Assembly: GCF_019042215.1 (NCBI RefSeq) | Contig: NZ_JAHQCS010000161.1 | Coordinates: forward strand, 1-63,886 | Reading direction: 5' to 3' | From: Evansella tamaricis | GTDB lineage: Bacteria > Bacillota > Bacilli > Bacillales > Salisediminibacteriaceae | Length of the DNA: 63,886 nucleotides | In this document: positions 26,066 to 34,232 of the stretch, in pieces | Layout of the letters: each line of letters begins with the position of its first letter | How positions within the stretch are numbered: position 1 is the stretch's first letter | Notes under the pieces: model-generated | What the model saw: the letters and a program-made list of their open reading frames with translations, nothing else | The model's database searches: none | Told to the model about the DNA's origin: nothing | Made by a program: the position numbers and the translations under genes

Positions 26066-28711
26066 ATGTCAACCAAGACCATAAAGAATCTAGTGATGAT
26101 GTTGTTCCTGATTGGGTGTGCACTTCTATTTAAATTACAAAGTTTTCATTTTATTTATGGTATAACTCTTTCATTTAGTACGATTTTTTTACTAGTGTTT
26201 GTTACGTTATTTGGTGTTCGGAAAACACTAATTGCAACATTATTAATTCACTTCATTAATGTAACCGTTTTTGAAGTAATTCCATGGGATATTATCTATA
26301 TTATGGAAGTAATCATTGTTGGGTTCCTCTATAACTCCAAAAGAAAAGGGAACATGGTTCTATGGGTTATTGTTTTCTGGATTATTCTAGGCATACCAAC
26401 ATCTTTAATATCTTATCAACTCTTTTTGCCGGAACTTTCAGGAATTGTTTTATCATTTAAAATTTTATTGAATGTCTTTAATGCGTTTATCAATGCTTTA
26501 ATTGCTGATATTATACTGTCTTACATTCCATTACGAAAATGGTTGGAGGAAAATGGAAAGAAGCATTTATTTAATTTTCAACATTTACTATTCCATATGA
26601 TTATTTGTGCCATTATTTTTCCTTTTTTAATTAACAACGCCATTATTCACTGGAATAGTTATCAGTCCTATCAATCTGCAGCGGAACAATTAGGTATCAA
26701 TGCTTCCAATAATATAGAAAAAGAAATAAGTAAATGGACTAAGGAAGAGATGGATCATCTTAAGCTCTTTAGTACTATTCAACTTGGGTATTTAAATGAA
26801 GTGATTAACCGAAATTCATCCGCTGAAATATATGATATCGTAGTCACAAATCAACAAGGAAAAGTGATGTCAACAACCTATACAGAAAGGGAGTTAGGAG
26901 CCAGTTTTACTTCGACGAACAATGCAGATGTGGAGAGCATTTCAGAGAACTTCTATCAGTATTTATCATATGGTTCAAGGGAACCACTTCTCTTAGCATG
27001 GTCAAAGGGAAAATATATTTATGAAACTGAAATAGCGAATGAACAAATAAATCTCTCAATTCATTTTCCAATTTCCTACTACCAAAACAAAGTGTTGGAG
27101 GAGTACTTTGGACAACTTCAATTTATACTGCTCTTTCTAGTTTTTGCAGCTACTCTTTTATATTTTATTAAACGTATTTTCGTTGAAAATTTAAACAAGC
27201 TAGCTATTACTACAACGGGATTACCTACAAAGCTAAAGAAATCGGAAACAATAGAGTGGCCAAGCAGTTCTGTTTTAGAAATTAATTCTCTCATGAATAA
27301 TTTTAAGTCCATGTCTTCCAACTTAAATAGCATGTTCCAAGAGAGTAACGAGACTAATAGGATGCTGGAAAACACAACACTTCAACTTAAAAAATCTGAA
27401 GAAAAGCTGCAACAATTAGCTTATTATGATAATTTAACCAAACTTCCCAATCGAACGTACTTTCAAGAGTATTTAACAACTTTACTTAAGGAAGCTAGAA
27501 ATGCTAATGGTAAGATTGCTGTTTTATTTTTCGACTTGAACGAATTCAAGTCTATTAATGATACATTAGGGCATGCAGCAGGAGATGAATTATTACAACG
27601 GGTGGCCAATAAGTTTAAAAAACTAGAAACAAACCTCATAAAAGTATTTCGTCTTGGCGGAGATGAGTTTGTAATCGTTATGAAGGTAGAAGGAATAGAA
27701 GAAGTATCAGAATTTGGAGTAACAATACAAGAGATGTTCTCTGAGCCATTCACATTAAAAACATTATCACTATATATAACAACTAGTGTAGGTGTCAGTT
27801 TATTTCCTGACAATGGTAATTCGGTAGATGAATTGGTAAAGCATGCAGATATGGCAATGTACAAATCAAAAGAAATGGGGAAAAACCATATAGAGTTCTT
27901 TAATCAACAGATGCAAAAAGACTTTAAGGAGAGGATGTTATTAAATAGCGGACTCAGACAGGCACTTCAGGAAAAACACTTTGAGATGGTATACCAGCCA
28001 AAAATTAATAATATAACAGGGGAAGTTTCGGGATTTGAGGCCCTGATGCGTTGGAATCATCCAAAGCTAGGGAACATATCTCCTGCCAAATTCATACCTT
28101 TAGCAGAGGAACTGGGTCTGATTTTTCAATTGGATGAATGGGGATTAAAGGAGGCTTGCAGACAGAACAAAGAATGGCAAGCGGCAGGAGTGGATTCGAT
28201 ACCTGTGTCTGTAAATTTATCCGCGAAACATTTCTATTATGATCATATAGTACCTATGGTAACAAAGGCACTGGATGAGTCAGGTCTTGACCCAAAGTAT
28301 TTAAAGTTAGAAATAACTGAAAGTGTATTTATGAAGAATGTACAAGCTGTCATAACTAAAATCGAGCAGTTAAAAGAAATTGGAGTATTAATTTCAATTG
28401 ATGATTTTGGCATAGGATATTCATCGTTAAATCATTTAATCCATCTTCCTATTAATGAAGTGAAGTTAGACAAAAATTTTATCAGTGAAATTAATATGGA
28501 TCAAAAGAAAGCGGCTATTTTCAAAGCAATTGTTGAATTAGCCAAAAACATGAAATTAAATGTTGTGGCAGAAGGTGTAGAAACAGAAGGGGAAATGCAC
28601 TTCTTAAAACTAGAAAAATGCGATGAAATTCAAGGATACTACTATAGTAAGCCACTTTCAAAAGAGTCCTTTTTGGAGTTTATTAAAAGAAAGAATGAAG
28701 GAAGCAAATGA
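26066..28711 (+). CDS. Membrane sensor with GGDEF and EAL domains (c-di-GMP synthesis/degradation)
   Basis: This is an 881-residue protein. The first 165 residues hold five or six membrane helices. A further helix (about 172-193), an extracytoplasmic domain of about 150 residues (195-345), a helix at about 350-370 and a coiled-coil linker follow. The GGDEF domain (about 455-612) has an intact RLGGDEF at 531-535. The inhibitory RxxD site expected before it is replaced by TNLI, so product inhibition at that site is unlikely. The EAL domain (about 625-870) keeps FEALMRW (658-660), VNLSA, LEITES, IDDFG, VKLDK, VAEGVE and IQGYYYSKP, so phosphodiesterase activity is expected. Which activity dominates cannot be told from sequence. 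It is coupled with the solute-binding lipoprotein 23 bases downstream. Confidence 0.94.
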   Translation: MSTKTIKNLVMMLFLIGCALLFKLQSFHFIYGITLSFSTIFLLVFVTLFGVRKTLIATLLIHFINVTVFEVIPWDIIYIMEVIIVGFLYNSKRKGNMVLWVIVFWIILGIPTSLISYQLFLPELSGIVLSFKILLNVFNAFINALIADIILSYIPLRKWLEENGKKHLFNFQHLLFHMIICAIIFPFLINNAIIHWNSYQSYQSAAEQLGINASNNIEKEISKWTKEEMDHLKLFSTIQLGYLNEVINRNSSAEIYDIVVTNQQGKVMSTTYTERELGASFTSTNNADVESISENFYQYLSYGSREPLLLAWSKGKYIYETEIANEQINLSIHFPISYYQNKVLEEYFGQLQFILLFLVFAATLLYFIKRIFVENLNKLAITTTGLPTKLKKSETIEWPSSSVLEINSLMNNFKSMSSNLNSMFQESNETNRMLENTTLQLKKSEEKLQQLAYYDNLTKLPNRTYFQEYLTTLLKEARNANGKIAVLFFDLNEFKSINDTLGHAAGDELLQRVANKFKKLETNLIKVFRLGGDEFVIVMKVEGIEEVSEFGVTIQEMFSEPFTLKTLSLYITTSVGVSLFPDNGNSVDELVKHADMAMYKSKEMGKNHIEFFNQQMQKDFKERMLLNSGLRQALQEKHFEMVYQPKINNITGEVSGFEALMRWNHPKLGNISPAKFIPLAEELGLIFQLDEWGLKEACRQNKEWQAAGVDSIPVSVNLSAKHFYYDHIVPMVTKALDESGLDPKYLKLEITESVFMKNVQAVITKIEQLKEIGVLISIDDFGIGYSSLNHLIHLPINEVKLDKNFISEINMDQKKAAIFKAIVELAKNMKLNVVAEGVETEGEMHFLKLEKCDEIQGYYYSKPLSKESFLEFIKRKNEGSK

Positions 28712-28734
28712 ATGTGTGAAAGGGGGATAACATT

Positions 28735-30087
28735 GTGGGTAGTATGAGTAAAGTTGTTTTCTTAATCATGTTTCTTATTATAGGAACGGCATGCTCTTTA
28801 ATGGAGCCAGAAACGGAAAGGAAAGAGGAAGAACTATTAAGCATAAACAGTCCACTCGACGAAAGGGTAATACCAGAGTATGACCCTAATGAAAACTATG
28901 AATTAACATTATGGTCTTACTTTAGTGATGGTTGGGATGAGGCAATTGAAGAGTTTCAAAAAGACCATAGAAATATAGAAATTGAAGTAAAAACATTTCC
29001 ATTTGAAGAGTATCAGGAAGTTTATTTTAATGCACTTGTAAATGGGAATGTCCCAGATATTATGGTCTTTGATAGTGATCATTTTGGCTCATTTACTGCT
29101 ATTGAAGGGTTAGAAAATTTAAAAGATCCCCCTTATTCAGCTGGAAAATATAAAGGGGACTTTTCAACCCATTTATGGGAAGTAGGATTATCATTTGATC
29201 AGGAAAAATTAATTGGAATACCCTTTAACACGTCTCCCCTTGTCACCTTTTATCGGGCAGATATCATGGAGGAATATGGATTTCCATCAGAACCTGAAGA
29301 ATTGGCTGTTTTCATGGAGGATCCTAAAAACTGGCTTACTATTGGAGAAACTTTAAAAAAAGATGATAGGTGGATAACTCAGTGGATTAATGAGATCATG
29401 CATATATATAATTCTGGTACTGGACTATATAGTAATCAATTAGATTTCTTGCGGGATAACGAGGAATTTGTGGAAGGGATTGATGTGGCAAAGGAAGCGT
29501 ACAGATTGGGTATAGTGGCAAACTTTGATGTCTGGTCCCCTATAGGAAACTCTAAACTACAGTCGGATCAATTAGTGATGCTTTATCTAGGAGCGTGGGG
29601 TGCTGGTCAACTAGAAACATGGGTGCCAGAACAAAAGGGAAAGTGGCGAATGACGAGGCTACCATTTAATATATTCGGATGGAGCAACAGTACAATTCTA
29701 TCCATTCCAAGAGATAGTGACAATAAAGCAGCAGCTTGGAGATTTATAGAACATTATACTTTTGAAGCCATGATGAACGGAACAGTGGGAAGCGTACCTG
29801 GCTATTTATCAGCAAGGAATAATGCCAACACCATTCATCACCAGAATGAGTTTTTTGGGGGGCAGTATGATCAAGCTCTCTTTGAGGAACTTATGAGCCA
29901 AACGAAAGAACATAAATTAACGCCACTGGACCAAAGGGCGAAAACCATTTGGGATGTTCATTTAAGTCAAGGGGTAGAGTGGGGCGTTGACACAAAGGAA
30001 ATTTTAGACAGGATAAATGCCCAATTAGAAGCAGAACTTGGAAGAGAAAGAAACATATTATTGGATAATCTCCAGTCATCTCCTTAG
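28735..30087 (+). CDS. Extracellular solute-binding lipoprotein (family 1) without transporter genes
   Basis: This is a 450-residue ABC-type solute-binding protein. GTG 28735 follows GGGGG by eight bases. The lipobox IGTAC gives lipidated Cys20. The chain shows family 1 motifs: YELTLWSYFSDGWDEAIEEF, then VPDIMVFDSDHFGSF, and FYRADIMEEYGFP, which point to carbohydrate or similar ligands. No permease or ATPase gene is near; the only partner in the transcript is the GGDEF-EAL protein, which has an outward-facing domain. A receptor role, presenting a ligand to that sensor, is an inference from this context. A shared distant permease is the alternative. Confidence 0.9.
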   Translation: MGSMSKVVFLIMFLIIGTACSLMEPETERKEEELLSINSPLDERVIPEYDPNENYELTLWSYFSDGWDEAIEEFQKDHRNIEIEVKTFPFEEYQEVYFNALVNGNVPDIMVFDSDHFGSFTAIEGLENLKDPPYSAGKYKGDFSTHLWEVGLSFDQEKLIGIPFNTSPLVTFYRADIMEEYGFPSEPEELAVFMEDPKNWLTIGETLKKDDRWITQWINEIMHIYNSGTGLYSNQLDFLRDNEEFVEGIDVAKEAYRLGIVANFDVWSPIGNSKLQSDQLVMLYLGAWGAGQLETWVPEQKGKWRMTRLPFNIFGWSNSTILSIPRDSDNKAAAWRFIEHYTFEAMMNGTVGSVPGYLSARNNANTIHHQNEFFGGQYDQALFEELMSQTKEHKLTPLDQRAKTIWDVHLSQGVEWGVDTKEILDRINAQLEAELGRERNILLDNLQSSP

Positions 30088-30107
30088 AAGAATAAATGAG
30101 AACAGAA

Positions 30108-30152
30108 GAAAAGGTTCCTCCAAACAATTGCTGGAGGAACCTTTTCTTTTTT
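30108..30152. terminator. Bidirectional terminator between the solute-binding protein gene and thiY
   Basis: GAAAAGGTTCCTCCA and TGGAGGAACCTTTTC form a perfect 15-bp stem with flanking A and T runs, between two convergent operons. Confidence 0.92.
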
Positions 30153-31180
30153 TAGTCTACGATATTAACAAAAATGTCTTTAATAGATGGATTTTCTTCA
30201 ATTAATCCGAAATCCTTCATCCAATCGATCGTTTCCTCCCAAGATTCTTTATCTTGACTACCAAATCCATTGGGAGATTCCATTTTTGGCAATAATATTT
30301 CAAGGCTTTGTTTTTCAACCTCAGGAATAAGGGGGAAATTAGCCTCATCTTGGTTATTTAATAGAATATCTAGAGCATCTGTTGGGTTCTCAACCATGTA
30401 TTCATACCCTTTTGTTGCTCCACGCCAAAACGCACGAATCACGTCCTCATCCTGATCCCAAATTTGGTCATTTGTTACAAATACTAATTCGTAAAAACTA
30501 GGGACACCATAGTCTACCGGGTTGAAATAACGGGTGGCATATCCATCATGTAACAAAACGGGTACTTCATGATTGATATATGCTCCTGTAACAGCATCCA
30601 CGCGCCCGCTAATAATGGACGAACCAAGTTCGAAGCCAACATCAGTCATCTGTACAGTATCAGGGTCTCCTCCGTCATTTGTCACCATTGTTTTAATCAA
30701 TGCTTCGTTCAAAGGAATACCAGGATAACCTACTCGTTTTCCTTCTAAGTCACGTGGGGATTGAATATCACTATCCTCTAAAAAGATCGTATGATTTAAA
30801 GGAGAACGAACAATAGCTCCTATTGCTTTTACAGGCACATCTTGATTTGCACGGGCGGTTACAACATCTGGCTGGTATGTAATACCTAAAGTGATTTGTC
30901 CAGCTGCAGCTAGATTTATAGGGTCTGTTGGATTTGCAGGAAACTGTAAATTTACGATTAACCCCTCTTCTTCAAAAAAACCAAGCTCTATGGCGGTGTA
31001 TAAATAACTGTGTACGGCATTTGGATACCAATCCAACATAACATCAATTTCCCTTAACTCACGATCAGAACTATCGTCCCCCGACATTGCTTCCGTATTT
31101 GAATTATCGTCAGTACCGCATCCAGATAATAGAAGCGCTCCTAACCATAAACTAGATAGCAAAATATAGAAATTTTTCAT
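30152..31180 (-). CDS. thiY: Thiamine-precursor ABC transporter substrate-binding lipoprotein (ThiY-like)
   Basis: This is an NMT1/THI5-type binding protein of 342 residues that should bind formylaminopyrimidine (FAMP), a thiamine breakdown product. Start ATG 31180 is chosen because GGAGG lies eight bases upstream and it overlaps the thiX stop as ATGA; an ATG five codons earlier is less likely. Lipobox LLSGC gives lipidated Cys21. DVMLDWYPNAVHSYLYTA and FANPTDPINLAAAGQITLG-like blocks match the family. It is the last gene of the TPP-riboswitch operon. FAMP specificity is inferred from the TenA partner and the riboswitch. Confidence 0.88.
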   Translation of the reverse strand: MKNFYILLSSLWLGALLLSGCGTDDNSNTEAMSGDDSSDRELREIDVMLDWYPNAVHSYLYTAIELGFFEEEGLIVNLQFPANPTDPINLAAAGQITLGITYQPDVVTARANQDVPVKAIGAIVRSPLNHTIFLEDSDIQSPRDLEGKRVGYPGIPLNEALIKTMVTNDGGDPDTVQMTDVGFELGSSIISGRVDAVTGAYINHEVPVLLHDGYATRYFNPVDYGVPSFYELVFVTNDQIWDQDEDVIRAFWRGATKGYEYMVENPTDALDILLNNQDEANFPLIPEVEKQSLEILLPKMESPNGFGSQDKESWEETIDWMKDFGLIEENPSIKDIFVNIVD

Positions 31181-31929
31181 ATCGTTTTCCTCCATTTTAA
31201 TGTAAATTTCTCCAGTAATGCGACGAGTAAAAACAAGACAATACCTATGGCAGACAGGAGGACGATTGGAGCAAATACACCTGCCCCATCAAACTGGGTC
31301 ATCATTCTCCTGCTAAAGTATCCAAGACCTGCCTGTGCCCCAAGCCATTCACCAATAGCTGCACCGATAACACTTAACGTAACAGCAACTTTAAGCCCTG
31401 AATAAAAATACGGTAATGCAGAAGGAACTTGTAACTTAAGAAAGATTTCTTTTTTACTTGCCCCCATCGTTAATAGTAAATCTCTCATTTCTTTACTGCT
31501 GGACTTTAACCCATCAAAAGTACTGACCGTAATAGGAAAAAAAGTAATTAATAATGTTACTGCAACCTTACTCCAGATCGAATAGCCGAACCAAAGCACA
31601 AAAATAGGTGCAAGTGCTATGATCGGGATTGTTTGTGAGGAGATAATAATTGGATAAAATGTTTTTTCAGCAATCTTGCTTGTATTCATCCATATGGCTA
31701 ATCCAACCCCCAGGATAATGGATAGAGAAAGACCTGTAAGGATGACTCCAAGAGTTGCGGGTAAATGACCAAAAAATAATATCCCTTTTAATTCCCATAG
31801 CTTTCGGGAGATTTCAATGGGAGATGGTAATATAAAGGACATCCCTATTGCACGGGCAATGAGTTCCCAGATGATAAGACCAATAACAATTAATAGACTT
31901 GGGGCATATAAGTCCCTAAGTTTACTCAT
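31177..31929 (-). CDS. thiX: Thiamine-precursor ABC transporter permease (ThiX-like)
   Basis: This is a 250-residue permease of the nitrate/taurine/pyrimidine type with about six membrane helices. The EAA-type loop reads LLTMGASKKEIFLKLQVPSALPYF, recognisable by its conserved Gly and LP. A start overlapping the ATPase stop (ATGA) and a stop overlapping thiY indicate tight translational coupling. It moves the precursor captured by ThiY into the cell for TenA. Confidence 0.9.
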   Translation of the reverse strand: MSKLRDLYAPSLLIVIGLIIWELIARAIGMSFILPSPIEISRKLWELKGILFFGHLPATLGVILTGLSLSIILGVGLAIWMNTSKIAEKTFYPIIISSQTIPIIALAPIFVLWFGYSIWSKVAVTLLITFFPITVSTFDGLKSSSKEMRDLLLTMGASKKEIFLKLQVPSALPYFYSGLKVAVTLSVIGAAIGEWLGAQAGLGYFSRRMMTQFDGAGVFAPIVLLSAIGIVLFLLVALLEKFTLKWRKTI

Positions 31930-32702
31930 AGTCTCACCTTCTGTCTAAGTTGATTCAATAGATCTTCTTTTAACTTGATAATTTCTGGCAAGTGCAGATC
32001 ATTAATGCCCCTAGGTCTTCGAAGTGGAATGGGAACTTCCTTTAAATGTCGTACTGGTGTTTCCGAGAGGACGAAGATTCGATCAGATAAGAAAAGAGCT
32101 TCGTCAACGTCATGAGTAATAAATAAAACCGTTGTTTTCCGCTTTTCCCAAAGATTTAAGAGCCATTCTTGCATTGAAAGACGTGTGATAGCATCTAGGG
32201 AACTGAAAGGTTCATCCAATAGGAGTAAATTAGCCCCACTTAAGATACTTCGGAGAAAGGAAACCCTTTGTTTCATACCACCGGACAAAACAGAAGGTAG
32301 TTCATCTTCCAAACCTTTTAATCCAAACTCTTCAAGGAGTTCTATGACTTGTTGATATGCAACTTTCTTTTTCACTCCTCTTAATTCAAGGGGAAGTGAC
32401 GCATTTTGAAGGATTGTACGCCAGGGTAATAATAAGTCTTTCTGAGGCATATATCCTACACAACCCAATCTGTTTTTCATGTACTTCCCATTAAGTAGAA
32501 TGTCACCTGAAGAAGGTTGTTCTAACCCCGTAATCAGCTTAAATAAAGTTGTCTTACCTGAACCACTTGGTCCTAAAATGGATACGAATTCCGATGAATG
32601 AATAGTAAAGCTAAGGGACTCAATAATACTAGGATTTATATCATTATTTTTACTTTCATATCGAAAAGAGACTTTTTTAAACTGTAGAGTGGAATTACTC
32701 AT
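31926..32702 (-). CDS. thiZ: Thiamine-precursor ABC transporter ATPase (ThiZ-like)
   Basis: This is an ABC ATPase of 258 residues when started at ATG 32702 (MSNSTLQFKKVSF), which overlaps the last codons of tenA by eight bases. An upstream in-frame ATG lies within tenA. It has Walker A LGPSGSGKTT, Q loop MPQKDLLLPW, signature LSGGMKQR, Walker B LLLLDEPFSSLD and the switch His in FITHD, all intact. It energises ThiX uptake. Confidence 0.92.
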   Translation of the reverse strand: MSNSTLQFKKVSFRYESKNNDINPSIIESLSFTIHSSEFVSILGPSGSGKTTLFKLITGLEQPSSGDILLNGKYMKNRLGCVGYMPQKDLLLPWRTILQNASLPLELRGVKKKVAYQQVIELLEEFGLKGLEDELPSVLSGGMKQRVSFLRSILSGANLLLLDEPFSSLDAITRLSMQEWLLNLWEKRKTTVLFITHDVDEALFLSDRIFVLSETPVRHLKEVPIPLRRPRGINDLHLPEIIKLKEDLLNQLRQKVRL

Positions 32703-33369
32703 CTTTAGGCCACGTCTGTAAATGATAGGACATATCCCAGAACAAGTATTCAAACCGTGTTGTATTTAGAAAGTATTCTTCCAACTTTTCAAGTTCCTCT
32801 TCTTTTTTGCCGTCTGTTAATTCATCTAATAGATTTATACACCACTGAGCCAAATTTCCAAATTCGTCGGAACTGTACATCTGAATCCATTCTCCATAAA
32901 ACTCGTGATCCCTTGCACCTGGAATCTCATTTAACTCTTTTCCAATTTCCCAGTAACTCCACATACAAGGTAGAAGTGCTGCCAGAAGGTCTGCAAGTGT
33001 ACCATTCTGACCAACGTGAAGCATGTAATGGGTATATGCTAAAGTTGTTGGTGCAGGTTCAGCATTTTCCAGTTCTTCTTCGGTAATTCCGAACTTTTTC
33101 GCATATTGCCGATGTAACGACATCTCCTCGTTTAAGGTGGAATCTAGTAAACCAGCAAACTTGCCCATCGTTTCCACATCTGTTGCTTTTACGGCACCAA
33201 TAGCAAATAATTTAGCGTAATCAATAAGATATAAATAATCCTGAATCATAAAATAACGGAACTTTTCCTTGTCCAAGGTGCCATCACCTAACCCTTGAAC
33301 AAAGGGGTGGGTATGATTTTTTCTCCAGATTGGCTGTAATTTCTCATATAATCTTTCACTGAACTTCAT
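32695..33369 (-). CDS. tenA: Aminopyrimidine aminohydrolase TenA (thiaminase II)
   Basis: TenA hydrolyses 4-amino-5-aminomethyl-2-methylpyrimidine to the hydroxymethyl form (HMP), salvaging the thiamine pyrimidine. The 224-residue product carries the known residues: D44 (IQDYLYLIDY), catalytic C135 (LLPCMWSYWEIG) and E207 (RFEYLFWDMSY, E205 in the B. subtilis enzyme). It is first in an operon with an ABC importer, the arrangement known from the Bacillus FAMP salvage pathway, where imported FAMP is deformylated and then processed by TenA. The deformylase (YlmB type) is not in the window. The TPP riboswitch and a terminator precede it. Confidence 0.95.
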   Translation of the reverse strand: MKFSERLYEKLQPIWRKNHTHPFVQGLGDGTLDKEKFRYFMIQDYLYLIDYAKLFAIGAVKATDVETMGKFAGLLDSTLNEEMSLHRQYAKKFGITEEELENAEPAPTTLAYTHYMLHVGQNGTLADLLAALLPCMWSYWEIGKELNEIPGARDHEFYGEWIQMYSSDEFGNLAQWCINLLDELTDGKKEEELEKLEEYFLNTTRFEYLFWDMSYHLQTWPKDE

Positions 33370-33403
33370 TTTTTCCTTACCTCCATTTCTAAAAGTATAA
33401 AAT

Positions 33404-33431
33404 AAAAAACCACTTCCAGAAAGAAGTGGTT
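33404..33431 (-). terminator. Riboswitch-controlled terminator before tenA
   Basis: On the minus strand AACCACTTC and GAAGTGGTT-type arms form a 9-bp stem followed by TTTTTT, between the TPP aptamer and tenA. The 5' arm CACTTCTTT can instead pair with GAAGAAGTG at the 3' end of the aptamer (eight Watson-Crick pairs plus one G-U), an antiterminator. This predicts termination when TPP is bound. Confidence 0.85.
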
Positions 33432-33496
33432 GAATGAAATAACAATAGATACGAACTACTTTTTTAAGAATTCATTAAAAAGTAATTTATCATCCA

Positions 33497-33587
33497 CACT
33501 TCTTCCCTACGCTAGTACGAACTAGATCAGGTTATAAGGGTTAAGACAAATGTCTCTCTCAGCTCAATATGAGCACCCCTAGGAGTG
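33497..33587 (-). ncRNA. TPP (THI-box) riboswitch
   Basis: Read on the minus strand, the conserved THI elements appear in order: AGGGGTGCTC, GCTGAGA, ACCCTTATAACCTGATC, GTTCGTACTAGCGTAGGGA, closed by an outer stem AGTG / CACT. It controls the tenA-thiZXY salvage operon. A -35-like TTGAAC near 33655-33660 (minus strand) with an AU-rich -10 region could be the promoter. The rest of 33588-33690 holds nothing else I can support. Confidence 0.96.
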
Positions 33588-33690
33588 ATCTATTTAATTT
33601 TCAAAAAATTCCATGAAAAGAATTCCATTTATAGTTGTAACATAATAACTAAGATTGTTCAACAATCAAAGTTATTTTAAATCCTCAGAT

Positions 33691-33865
33691 TTAATGTTCT
33701 ATTAAATCACTTACTTGTACGGTATGCTCTTTTTGAGAGTCTCCTAATGGGAAAATCCTTGCTGTTTCGCTATCGTTATTCACATGTTGAATATATACTG
33801 GAGTTCCTTTGTAAGTAACATTTGCCATCACGGGGATTCGGAAAATTCTATTCCTGACTGTTCAT
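33691..33865 (-). pseudogene. Frameshifted second sspH copy (H-type small acid-soluble spore protein)
   Basis: On the minus strand a GGAGGGG site and ATG (33865) begin MNSQ, but the frame then meets a stop. In the shifted frame RIFRIPVMANVTYKG continues, and from ATG 33828 it reads 45 codons (MANVTYKGTPVYIQ ... IFPLGDSQ ... VSDLIEH). This is clearly homologous to the intact SspH 28 bases upstream (PVMVNVSYHGIPVYIQ). A single-base change in the first codons and loss of a few residues split the N-terminus. It could still be translated from the internal ATG 33828 as a short form, but that start has no good ribosome site. Confidence 0.8.
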
Positions 33866-33893
33866 CGGGTTACACCCCTCCGTTTAATTGATA

Positions 33894-34091
33894 TTAATCA
33901 ATTACTTTTGGACCTTCTTCCAGTAAGCCTTTAATATCCACTTCTTGTTCATGATTCATTGCATCTAATGGGAATATTTTTGCTGTTTCTTTATCAGGAT
34001 ATACCTCCTGGATATATACAGGAATGCCATGATAACTTACATTAACCATTACAGGGGAATCCACAATTTCCTGAATGCGTTGGCTGTCCAT
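33894..34091 (-). CDS. sspH: H-type small acid-soluble spore protein
   Basis: SspH proteins are minor DNA-associated or core proteins of spores, made in the forespore. The 65-residue product has the family pattern: SQRIQEIVDSPVMVNVSY, then GIPVYIQEV, then a TAKIFPL block and an acidic tail, slightly longer than the usual 59-60 residues. AGGAGG lies eight bases before the ATG. Its damaged tandem copy lies directly downstream, and a third family member is at 55215-55397. The presence of this family is the best evidence that the organism forms spores. Confidence 0.9.
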   Translation of the reverse strand: MDSQRIQEIVDSPVMVNVSYHGIPVYIQEVYPDKETAKIFPLDAMNHEQEVDIKGLLEEGPKVID

Positions 34092-34232
34092 TAGTTTGGT
34101 GCCTCCTTTTGTTACGAAGGATGGTATTCACCCCTATTTTTTGATTTCTTAATTCATTTTATTCAAGCTAGGGATCATCCATCGTTGACGATACCAACAG
34201 TAAATCAATAGTATTCTGTTGTTTTTCGAACA

